Positions 19,796-28,901 of a stretch of DNA of 64,000 bases are shown here, piece after piece. The stretch covers positions 380,241-444,240 of the forward strand of contig PEKW01000008.1 in NCBI GenBank assembly GCA_002796995.1, read 5' to 3'. The position numbers and the translations under genes are program-made. The DNA comes from Rhizobium sp. Lineage in GTDB: Bacteria > Pseudomonadota > Alphaproteobacteria > Rhizobiales > Rhizobiaceae. Under the pieces are notes generated by a model that did not search any database, was not told the origin of the DNA, and saw only the letters and a program-made list of their open reading frames with translations. Numbering within the stretch: position 1 is the first letter of the stretch; every line of letters begins with the position of its first letter.

Positions 19796-21541
19796 TCAGT
19801 GCGAGTCCTTGCCGACGGCCGAGCCGCGGCAACCCTTGAGGAAGTCGAAGTCGGCACCGGTATCGGCACCCTCGACATGCTCGTGGAACATCCGCGCATA
19901 GCCACTGGCCGGCGGTTCGGCGGCCGGACGCCAGGCGGCGAGACGACGCTGCAGTTCCTCATCCGGAATGTCGAGATGAATGCGGCGATTGGCGACGTCG
20001 ACCTCGATCATGTCGCCATTGCGCACCACGGCGAGCGGACCGCCGACGGCGGCTTCCGGCGAGGTGTGCAGCAGCACCGTGCCATAGGCCGTGCCCGACA
20101 TGCGCGCATCCGAGATGCGGACCATGTCGGTGATGCCCTTGCGCAGCACCTTGGGCGGCAGGCCCATATTGCCGACCTCGGCCATGCCCGGATAACCCTT
20201 GGGACCGCAATATTTCATGACCATGACGCAGTTCTCGTCGATGTCGAGGGCCTCGTCGTTGATCTTCGCCTTGTAGTCGTCGATGTCCTCGAACACCACG
20301 GCGCGGCCGCGGTGCTGCATCAGGTGCGGCGAGGCGGCCGACGGCTTCAGCACGCAGCCCTTCGGCGCCAGATTGCCCTTGAGCACGGCGATGCCGCCCT
20401 GCTGGGTGAGCGCGCGCTCGACCGGACGAATGACGTCGTCGTTCCAGTTGCGGACGTCCTTGACCTCGTCCCAGATCGTTCCGCCGGAGACGGTGAGGGC
20501 ATCCCTGGTCAGCTTGCCGGCTTCGCCGAGCATCTTCAGCACCACCGGCAGGCCGCCGGCGTAGAAGAACTCTTCCATCAGGTACTCGCCCGACGGCATG
20601 AGGTTGACGATGGTCGGCACGTCGCGGCCGCAGCGGTCCCAGTCGGACAGCGAGAGATCGATGCCGACGCGGCCGGCAATCGCCAGCAGGTGCACGACGG
20701 CATTGGTCGAGCCGCCGATCGCGCCATTGGTGCGGATGGCATTTTCGAACGCGGCCTTGGTCAGAATGTCGGAGGGCTTCAGGTCGTCCTTGACCATCTG
20801 CACGATGCGGCGGCCGGTGAGCTGCGCCATGACGCGGCGGCGGCTGTCGACGGCGGGGATCGCGGCATTGCCCGACAGCGTCATGCCGAGCGATTCGACC
20901 ATGGAGGCCATGGTCGAGGCCGTACCCATGGTGTTGCAGGTGCCGGTCGAGCGCGACATCGAGGCTTCGGCCTCGAGGAATTCCTCCTGCGTCATCTCTC
21001 CGGCCTTCACGGCTTCCGAGAACTTCCACAGATGGGTGCCCGAACCGACGCGTTCGCCGCGGAAATAGCCGTTCAGCATCGGTCCGCCAGACACCATGAT
21101 CGCCGGCAGGTCGACGGAGGCAGCCCCCATCAGCAGCGACGGCGTGGTCTTGTCACAGCCGACCAGCAGCACGACGCCGTCGATCGGCTGGCCGCGGATG
21201 GCTTCCTCGACCGCGAGCGCGGCGAGGTTGCGGTACATCATCGCGGTCGGGCGATAGGTGTTTTCCGACGCCGAGAAGACCGGCACCTCGACCGGGAAGC
21301 CGCCGGCTTCCCACACGCCCGCCTTCACCTTCTCGGCGAGTTCGCGCAGGTGTCCGTTGCACGGGGTCAGGTCCGACCAGGTGTTCATGATGCCGATCAC
21401 GGGACGGCCGTCGAACAGGTCGTGCGGGTGTCCCTGGTTCTTCAGCCAGCCGCGATGGTAGATGTTGTCGCGGGTATTGCCGCCGAACCATTCCTGGGAT
21501 CTCAGCTTGCGGGGCCAAACTGCCGGTTTGAAAGCGCTCAT
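19796..21541 (-). CDS. IlvD/Edd-family sugar-acid dehydratase, probable L-arabinonate (or D-galactonate) dehydratase
   Basis: This 581-residue iron-sulfur dehydratase has cluster cysteines at positions 61 (TPCNGH), 129 (GCDKTTPS) and 202 (TGTCNTMG). These are offset by two from Cys59/127/200, which I recall for the structurally known Rhizobium leguminosarum L-arabinonate dehydratase. That enzyme is recalled to accept D-fuconate and D-galactonate too. It dehydrates the aldonate to a 2-keto-3-deoxy acid. The operon context with dgoKA and an aldehyde dehydrogenase supports a dual arabinose/galactose role. Confidence 0.9.
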   Translation of the reverse strand: MSAFKPAVWPRKLRSQEWFGGNTRDNIYHRGWLKNQGHPHDLFDGRPVIGIMNTWSDLTPCNGHLRELAEKVKAGVWEAGGFPVEVPVFSASENTYRPTAMMYRNLAALAVEEAIRGQPIDGVVLLVGCDKTTPSLLMGAASVDLPAIMVSGGPMLNGYFRGERVGSGTHLWKFSEAVKAGEMTQEEFLEAEASMSRSTGTCNTMGTASTMASMVESLGMTLSGNAAIPAVDSRRRVMAQLTGRRIVQMVKDDLKPSDILTKAAFENAIRTNGAIGGSTNAVVHLLAIAGRVGIDLSLSDWDRCGRDVPTIVNLMPSGEYLMEEFFYAGGLPVVLKMLGEAGKLTRDALTVSGGTIWDEVKDVRNWNDDVIRPVERALTQQGGIAVLKGNLAPKGCVLKPSAASPHLMQHRGRAVVFEDIDDYKAKINDEALDIDENCVMVMKYCGPKGYPGMAEVGNMGLPPKVLRKGITDMVRISDARMSGTAYGTVLLHTSPEAAVGGPLAVVRNGDMIEVDVANRRIHLDIPDEELQRRLAAWRPAAEPPASGYARMFHEHVEGADTGADFDFLKGCRGSAVGKDSH

Positions 21542-21591
21542 GGCTGTTCTCTGTCTCTTTCCTGAAGGCGTCGCCGGGTCGGGCGCAGCGT

Positions 21592-22557
21592 TCAGAGCGT
21601 GGTTACGTCGATGGCTTCGGTGTTGGCGCGGGCCAGGGCATTCGCGAGCGGAAGGCCGAACTGGGCTGCCTGGACTTCGAACACGTCGCCATCCTCGGCC
21701 TTGATGCCGTCGGCGAACGACAGGGTCGCCGTGCCGAACATGTGGACGTGCAGGTCTCCCGGCTGGCGGAAGAGGTCGTACTTGAAGTGGTGGTATTCGA
21801 GGTTGGCGATCGTGTGGGACATGTTGTCCTCACCCGACAGGAAAGGCTTCTCCCAGACCACCTTGCCCCCGCGCAGGATGCGCGACGTGCCGTCGACATG
21901 CGAGGGCAGCGCACCGACCAGAAGCTCGGGCCCGAAGGAGGCGGGGCGAAGCTTCGAATGGGCGAGATAGAGATAGTTGATCTTCTCGGTGACGTGGTCG
22001 GAGAATTCGTTGGCCAGCGAAAAACCGATGCGGAACGGCGTGCCGTCCTTGCCGATCAGGTAGAAGCCGGCAATCTCGGGCTCTTCGCCGCCGTCGAGCG
22101 CGAAGGACGGGGAGACCAGCGGATCGCCCGGGGCGACCGCGTTGACGCCGGTGCCCTTGTAGAACCATTCCGGCTGGACGCCCGTTTCGCCGGCCTTGGG
22201 CTTGCCGCCCTCGATGCCCATTCGGAACATCTTCATCGAATCGCTCATGCCGACGGTATCGGCATGCATGCTGTCGCGCGCCGAGGCCGAGCCGGTGTGG
22301 GTGAGGCCAGTACCGGTGAGGAACATGTGGGCCGGATCCGGATGGCGCACCGGGCAGTCGAGCTTGCCGGCGGCCGCCAGCGCCACGAGATCGACGACCT
22401 GGCCTTCGCCGCGCTTGGCGATGCAGTCGGCCAGCGAAACGCCCGCCGCGATCGCAGCCTTGGCAAGGTCGTAAGTCGAGGAGAAGCCCGGCACGAGGCG
22501 CGCAGATTCCCCCTGGCGGCAGATGACGCCACCATCCTTCAATTGCGAGAGATGCAT
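21592..22557 (-). CDS. gguC: GguC, fumarylacetoacetate-hydrolase-like protein of the sugar operon
   Basis: This 321-residue protein is recognisable as GguC from its position after gguAB and its FAH-type fold. Features include the GTGLTHTGSASARD loop, the acidic metal site DGGEEPEIAG, SLANEFSDH and the C-terminal GDVFEVQAAQFG. GguC was originally reported as a protein of unknown function in the Agrobacterium chvE operon. FAH-fold relatives include 2-keto-3-deoxy-pentonate dehydratases, so it may catalyse the 2-keto-3-deoxy-L-arabinonate dehydratase step. It lies 10 bp from gguB. Confidence 0.88.
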   Translation of the reverse strand: MHLSQLKDGGVICRQGESARLVPGFSSTYDLAKAAIAAGVSLADCIAKRGEGQVVDLVALAAAGKLDCPVRHPDPAHMFLTGTGLTHTGSASARDSMHADTVGMSDSMKMFRMGIEGGKPKAGETGVQPEWFYKGTGVNAVAPGDPLVSPSFALDGGEEPEIAGFYLIGKDGTPFRIGFSLANEFSDHVTEKINYLYLAHSKLRPASFGPELLVGALPSHVDGTSRILRGGKVVWEKPFLSGEDNMSHTIANLEYHHFKYDLFRQPGDLHVHMFGTATLSFADGIKAEDGDVFEVQAAQFGLPLANALARANTEAIDVTTL

Positions 22558-22567
22558 TTGTCTTACC

Positions 22568-23778
22568 TCAGACTGCTTTGTTCTTGTTGTAGACGTCGAA
22601 GAACACGGCCGCGAGCAGCACCAGACCCTTGATGAGCTGCTGGTAATCGATGCCGATGCCCATGATCGACATGCCGTTGTTCATCACGCCCATGATGAAG
22701 GCGCCGATGACAGCACCGATGATCTTGCCGACGCCGCCCGATGCCGAGGCGCCGCCGATGAAGCAGGCCGCGATGACGTCGAGTTCGAAACCGACGCCGG
22801 CCTTGGGCGTCGCCGAATTGAGGCGGGCGGCGATGATCATGCCGGCCAGCGCCGCGAGCACGCCCATGTTGACGAAGGTGTAGAAGGTCAGCCGTTCGGT
22901 ATTGATGCCCGAAAGCTTGGTGGCCTTCTCGTTGCCGCCCATGGCGTAGATGCGCCGGCCGATGGTCGAACGGGTGGTGACGAAAGTGTAGAGGGCAATC
23001 AGCACGCCCATGACGACGAGCACGTTCGGCAGGCCGCGATAGGTCGACAGCTGGAAGCCGAGGAAGATGGCGACCACGCTGATCACCGCCATCTGTCCGG
23101 CGAAGAACACGAAAGGCTCGTTCGGCGTGCCGTGCTGGTCGTTGAGGCGGCGGTTCTTCATGCCCGAATAGATCGCCCAGCCGACGAGCGCCAGGACGGC
23201 GATCAGCGCCACGTAGTTCTTGATGATGCTGGTGGCCGGATCGGTGAAGGACAGGAAGTCCGGGATGAAGCCGGTCGACAGCAGCTGGAATTCCTTGGGG
23301 AAGGGGCCGATCGGACGGCCTTCCAGCACGACATAGGTCAGACCGCGGAAGACCAGCATGCCGGCGAGCGTGACGATGAAGGACGGGATCTTCTGGTAGG
23401 CGACCCAGTATCCCTGCGCTGCGCCCATCAGGCCGCCAAGGACCAGACACAGCGGCACGACGATCGAGAAGTGCCAACCCCATTTGACCAGCATGATCGC
23501 CGATATGCCGCCGATGAAGGCGACGATCGAGCCGACCGACAGGTCGATATGGCCGGCCACAATGATCAGCAGCATGCCGAGCGCCATGATGACGATGAAC
23601 GAGTTCTGCAGCACCAGGTTGGTGATGTTGACCGGTTTGAACAGAACACCGTTGGTCATGTACTGGAAGAACAGCATGATGACGACAAGCGCCAGAAGCA
23701 GGCCGTATTCGCGGATGTTCTTCCGCAGGTAGTCGCTGACGGAAACGTTGGGGGTTTCAGTGCGGGTTTCGATAGCCA

Positions 23779-23779
<1 letters not shown>
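22568..23779 (-). CDS. gguB: Multiple monosaccharide ABC transporter permease GguB
   Basis: This 403-residue permease is of the ribose/xylose (CUT2) type, with about ten hydrophobic helices and the conserved GGNEKATKLSGIN loop that contacts the ATPase. Its start overlaps the gguA stop by one base (TAATG). Together with ChvE and GguA it forms a transporter for galactose, arabinose, glucose and related sugars. A cytoplasmic-loop insertion near residues 205-225 (GMKNRRLNDQHGTPNE) is typical of the XylH/MmsB subgroup. Confidence 0.95.
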
Positions 23780-25314
<1,535 letters not shown>

Positions 25315-25390
25315 GTGCAGAATTCCGGCGCGCGTTCGACGACGGTGACGTCAAGCCGAAGGCGCAAGCTCCTTATACGCTATGGAAAGA

Positions 25391-25414
25391 GGGTCCGCGA
25401 CTGTTCGCGGACCC
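25391..25414 (-). promoter_or_regulatory. Strong hairpin between chvE and gguA
   Basis: A perfect 10-bp stem GGGTCCGCGA (25391-25400) / TCGCGGACCC (25405-25414) has a 4-base loop. In the direction of transcription it lies just after the chvE stop and is followed by TCTTTCC rather than a clean U-run. It is probably a partial terminator or 3'-end stabiliser that raises ChvE output over GguAB. Confidence 0.75.
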
Positions 25415-25430
25415 CGTCGATCACAGAGGA

Positions 25431-26501
25431 TCAGTTGTCGATCTGCTCGGCGGTGTAGTAGCCGGAGGAGACCATGACATCCTTGATGTTGGCCTTGTCC
25501 ACGGCAACCGGCTTGAGCAGGTAGGACGGAACGACCTTGACGCCATTGTTGTAGGTCTTGGTGTCGTTCACTTCCGGCTCCTTGCCTTCCATGACGGCTT
25601 CGACCATAGAGACGGCGACCTTGGCGAGTTCGCGGGTGTCCTTGAACACGGTCGAGTACTGCTCGTCGGCAAGGATCGACTTGACCGAGGGAAGCTCGGC
25701 GTCCTGACCGGTGACGACCGGCATGACCATGTCGCCCGAGCCGTAGCCGACGCCCTTCAGGGCCGAGAGGATACCGATCGACAGGCCGTCATAGGGCGAC
25801 AGAACGCCGTTGACCTTGGCATCGGTGTAGGTCGAGGACAGCAGGTTTTCCATGCGGGCCTGGGCGACGGTGCCGTCCCAACGGAGCGTACCGACCTGTT
25901 CCATGCCCTGCTGGCCGGACTTCACGACGATTTCGCCGCTGTCGATCATCGGCTGCAGGATCGACATTGCGCCGTCGTAGAAGAAGAAGGCGTTGTTGTC
26001 GTCCGGCGAACCGCCGAACAGCTCGACGTTCCACGGCTTGGTGTCCGGGAACTTCGCCTTCAGGCCGTCAACCAGGCTGGTTGCCTGCAGGACGCCGACC
26101 TGGAAGTTGTCGAAGGTGGCATAGTAGTCGACATTGCCGCTGTCGCGGATCAGTCGGTCATAAGCGATGACCTTGACGCCGGCGTCGGCAGCCTTCTGCA
26201 GGATGTCCGACAGCGTGGTGCCGTCGATGGCGCCGATCACGAGGACCTTGGCACCCTTGGTGACCATGTTCTCGATCTGGGCAAGCTGGTTCGGAATGTC
26301 GTCGTCAGCGAACTGCAGGTCCGGCTCGTAGCCGGCATCCTTGAACAGCTTTTCCATGGTCTCGCCGTCCGAGATCCAGCGTGTCGACGTCTTGGTCGGC
26401 ATCGAAATACCGACTACGCCCTTCGTTTCCGCAATTGCCTGCGACGCGAACACCGAGATGCCCAGCGCGACAGACGCAATAAGAGTGGTGATTTTCTTCA
26501 C
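25431..26501 (-). CDS. chvE: Periplasmic multiple-sugar-binding protein ChvE
   Basis: This 356-residue periplasmic binding protein of the galactose/xylose type carries sugars to GguAB. In Agrobacterium it also signals to VirA. The chosen start is GTG at 26501, preceded by GGGAGGAATTCC, giving the signal peptide [18 protein letters not shown] and cleavage near AIA-E25. The mature region begins [10 protein letters not shown] and contains [17 protein letters not shown]. The longer ATG-initiated frame would add an implausible N terminus. Confidence 0.96.
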   Translation of the reverse strand: MKKITTLIASVALGISVFASQAIAETKGVVGISMPTKTSTRWISDGETMEKLFKDAGYEPDLQFADDDIPNQLAQIENMVTKGAKVLVIGAIDGTTLSDILQKAADAGVKVIAYDRLIRDSGNVDYYATFDNFQVGVLQATSLVDGLKAKFPDTKPWNVELFGGSPDDNNAFFFYDGAMSILQPMIDSGEIVVKSGQQGMEQVGTLRWDGTVAQARMENLLSSTYTDAKVNGVLSPYDGLSIGILSALKGVGYGSGDMVMPVVTGQDAELPSVKSILADEQYSTVFKDTRELAKVAVSMVEAVMEGKEPEVNDTKTYNNGVKVVPSYLLKPVAVDKANIKDVMVSSGYYTAEQIDN

Positions 26502-26624
26502 GGAATTCCTCCCTTGGCTGATCGTACGGTCCCAGCTCCTTCCGGCAACCGCACACTGCAAGAACCGGCGACTGCATGAGCCCCGCCTGATCCGAGGCGA
26601 GTCTTAGCGCCTCGAATATACCGA

Positions 26625-26666
26625 TCAAATGAATAATTTGACTTTCTGCATACCGTGTTTGATATG
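26625..26666. promoter_or_regulatory. chvE-gbpR divergent control region: inverted repeat and gbpR promoter
   Basis: An inverted repeat, TCAAAT (26625-26630) / ATTTGA (26636-26641) with a 5-bp spacer, lies between the divergent genes and could be part of a LysR-type (GbpR) site. On the plus strand a TTGACT (26638-26643) and GATATG (26661-26666) are 17 bp apart and fit a promoter for gbpR, ending only six bases before its ATG. The binding-site assignment is inference. Confidence 0.5.
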
Positions 26667-26672
26667 TAAAAC

Positions 26673-27614
26673 ATGCCTGAGATCCTTGCGAACCGCCTTC
26701 TGCCCAAGCACTTCAGCCTCATCCGTGCCGTCGCCGAATACGGCCAGCTCAGCCTTGCCGCCAATGCGCTCGCCATGACGCAGCCCGCCGCCTCGCGCAT
26801 GCTGGCCGACATCGAGCGCCAGGTGGACGCGCCGGTCTTCGTGCGCACGCCCAAGGGCATGGAGCCGACGGCGATCGGCAGCGCCCTGGCGCGGCGGGCC
26901 GAAAACCTGCTGGAGGAGATCCGCGAAGCGGCTCGCGAGGTGGAGGCGATCCGCCGCGGACTGACCGGTACCGTGCGGGTCGGCGCCGTCACCGGCGGTG
27001 CCGTCGGCTATGTCGTGCCGGCGATCCAGGCCCTGAAGGCGGAGACCGAGACGGTCGACATCCATGTCGACGTGGCGGCCAGCGGCTCGCTGATCGCCGA
27101 CCTGCTGGCCGGACAGCTGGATTTCGTCCTCGGGCGCATTCCCGCCGGTGTCGACGCCCGGCAGTTCTCGATCACCGGCATGCTGAGCGAAGAGGTGAAC
27201 CTGCTCGTGCACCAGAGCCATCCGCTGGCCAATGCCGAGCGGCTGACGATGTCCGACCTCGTGCATTTCCCCTGGGTGATGCAGGCGCCGGGCGCGCCGA
27301 TGCGCCAGGCGCTGGAGGGCGTCTTCGTCGCCCAGGGCGCGCCGATCCCATCCAACATCGTCAACACGACCTCGCTACTAGTGATGATCGCCATGCTCGC
27401 CGCATCGAACGCGATTGCGCCGATGTCGCGCGAACTCTCGGAACTTTTGTGCCGGCACACGACGGGCACGGGCCTCACGCGGCTCGATGTCCGCCAGGAA
27501 ATCTCGGTCGCCCCTTATCACCTGATCAGCATTGCCGGAAAGCGGATGAGCCCGATCGCCACCCGCATGCGCGATCTCGTGGCCCGCGAATTCGACAGCC
27601 GCCGGCGCGGCTGA
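26673..27614 (+). CDS. gbpR: LysR-type regulator GbpR (galactose-binding protein regulator)
   Basis: This 313-residue LysR-family regulator has an N-terminal winged HTH (HFSLIRAVAEYGQLSLAANALAMTQPAASRMLADIE), followed by the periplasmic-binding-like effector domain. Divergent placement beside chvE matches GbpR of Agrobacterium, which controls chvE in response to sugars. No ribosome site is visible before ATG 26673, and a plausible -10 box ends six bases upstream, so the mRNA may be leaderless. No alternative Met near the N terminus preserves the HTH. Confidence 0.92.
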   Translation: MPEILANRLLPKHFSLIRAVAEYGQLSLAANALAMTQPAASRMLADIERQVDAPVFVRTPKGMEPTAIGSALARRAENLLEEIREAAREVEAIRRGLTGTVRVGAVTGGAVGYVVPAIQALKAETETVDIHVDVAASGSLIADLLAGQLDFVLGRIPAGVDARQFSITGMLSEEVNLLVHQSHPLANAERLTMSDLVHFPWVMQAPGAPMRQALEGVFVAQGAPIPSNIVNTTSLLVMIAMLAASNAIAPMSRELSELLCRHTTGTGLTRLDVRQEISVAPYHLISIAGKRMSPIATRMRDLVAREFDSRRRG

Positions 27615-27784
27615 ACACCCCAGCGTATTGACCCAAGGAACCCTGCCGGGCTGCCTCGGCAAGGCGCTCTGTAGCGCCTAAGACGAGTCAGCCGACACCG
27701 ACCGGACCGGCCAAGACTTGCAATTTCGGCCTCTTGAGGCAGACTGTCATCCATCCGTCACGAAGGCGAGGGTGTGGAGCATTG

Positions 27785-28183
27785 ATGAGCGATCAGTCGG
27801 AGACAGGGCCCGATGAGTTCGGCAGCCAGGAACCCAGCCCCGCATCCGTCGTCGATATCCGCGAATATCGCCAGGCCCGCGACCCCCTGCCCGTCACCTT
27901 CCACCGCCGCGAACTGGACGCCATATTGTGGATCTATGGCCGCATGGTCGGCGAAGGCGCATGGCGCGACTATGCGATAGACCACCTCAAGGACCGGGCG
28001 GTGTTTTCCGTGTTCAAGCGTTCGGGCGAGTTCCCGCTCTACCGCATCGAGAAAAATCCGAAGCTCGCCGGCAAGCAGGGCGCCTTCGCCGTCATCGGCG
28101 CGGACGGCCGCATCCTCAAGCGCGGCCACGAGCTGAAACAGGTGCTGAAGGTGTTCGACAAGTCGCTAAAGCTGGTCGAATAG
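27785..28183 (+). CDS. DUF2794 family protein
   Basis: This 132-residue protein matches the alphaproteobacterial DUF2794 family, which has no known function. A variable acidic N terminus leads to PVTFHRRELDAILWIYGRMV, then EWRDY-like GAWRDYAIDHLKD and FRR-type ending segments (GAFAVIGADGRILKRGHEL). ATG 27785 with GGAG upstream is chosen over a longer open frame beginning at 27734. It is soluble and probably cytoplasmic. It stands alone between gbpR and a convergent acetyltransferase. Confidence 0.85.
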   Translation: MSDQSETGPDEFGSQEPSPASVVDIREYRQARDPLPVTFHRRELDAILWIYGRMVGEGAWRDYAIDHLKDRAVFSVFKRSGEFPLYRIEKNPKLAGKQGAFAVIGADGRILKRGHELKQVLKVFDKSLKLVE

Positions 28184-28186
28184 CAC

Positions 28187-28744
28187 TTATCCGCCAAAGA
28201 GCGTCCCGGGATAGCGCGACGGATCCGGGTCCGACGTATCGCCCTCGCCCAGCGCGATCTGCATGAACACCGTGTCGAGCCACTGGCCGAGCTTGAACCC
28301 GGTGCCGTTGAGCGTGCCGACCATGCGGAAGCCGCAGGAACGGTGGACGGCGATGGAGGCGAGGCTCGCGCCGCCGATGACGGCGACCATCTGGCGAAAG
28401 CCGAGTTCGGTCGCGTGCCGCACCAGTTCCTCGAGCAGCAGGCGGCCGATGCCCCTGCCCCGCGCCTGAGGCGCCAGATAGATCGAATCCTCCACCAGCC
28501 AGCGATAGGCCGGACGCGTACGAAAGGCCGAGGCATAGGCATAGCCGAGCACCTCGCCCGACGGGTCGACGGCGACGATATAGGGATAGCCCTGGCGGGT
28601 GATCGCCTCGAAGCGCGCCATCATCTCGGTCTCGTCCGGCGGCACCAGCTCGTAGCTCGCCGTTCCCGTCATGACCGCATCGGCATAGATGCCGGTAATC
28701 GCGGCAATGTCGGCCGCACTGGCGTTTCTGAGCGTCGCTGTCAT
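28187..28744 (-). CDS. GNAT-family N-acetyltransferase (phosphinothricin-acetyltransferase-like)
   Basis: This 185-residue GNAT enzyme resembles the Pat/Bar/YwnH group. Features are LRNASAADIAAITGIYADAV at the N terminus, the acetyl-CoA loop QARGRGIGRLLLEEL, and the GFRMVGTLNGTGFKLGQW C-terminal motif. The substrate is unknown; relatives acetylate methionine sulfoximine-type amino acids. A longer start at 28786 is possible, but ATG 28744 begins at the conserved N-terminal strand. It ends three bases from the convergent DUF2794 gene. Confidence 0.87.
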   Translation of the reverse strand: MTATLRNASAADIAAITGIYADAVMTGTASYELVPPDETEMMARFEAITRQGYPYIVAVDPSGEVLGYAYASAFRTRPAYRWLVEDSIYLAPQARGRGIGRLLLEELVRHATELGFRQMVAVIGGASLASIAVHRSCGFRMVGTLNGTGFKLGQWLDTVFMQIALGEGDTSDPDPSRYPGTLFGG

Positions 28745-28830
28745 GGAGGTCACCGGGAGGCTGGGCAGGATGGCGCAGTTTTCCATAGGGCCATCGGCCT
28801 TTCAAGCGGGCCGGCCCGGCACCACAACGA

Positions 28831-28859
28831 AAAAAGCCCGGCGCGTCGGCGCCGGGCTT
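28831..28859 (-). terminator. Intrinsic terminator of the MHS transporter gene
   Basis: The stem AAGCCCGGCG (28834-28843) / CGCCGGGCTT (28850-28859) has a 6-base loop. On the minus strand it is followed by TTTTT, about 43 bases past the stop of the gene at 28902. Confidence 0.88.
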
Positions 28860-28901
28860 GCCCCGGGAGCATAACTCCCGGAATGCGTCACATCATCCGC
28901 C

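Noticed and set aside
19022-21565. 847-codon plus-strand open frame opposite the sugar dehydrogenase and dehydratase genes
   Set aside because: It is antisense to two clearly identified enzymes, and its composition is that of a shadow frame.
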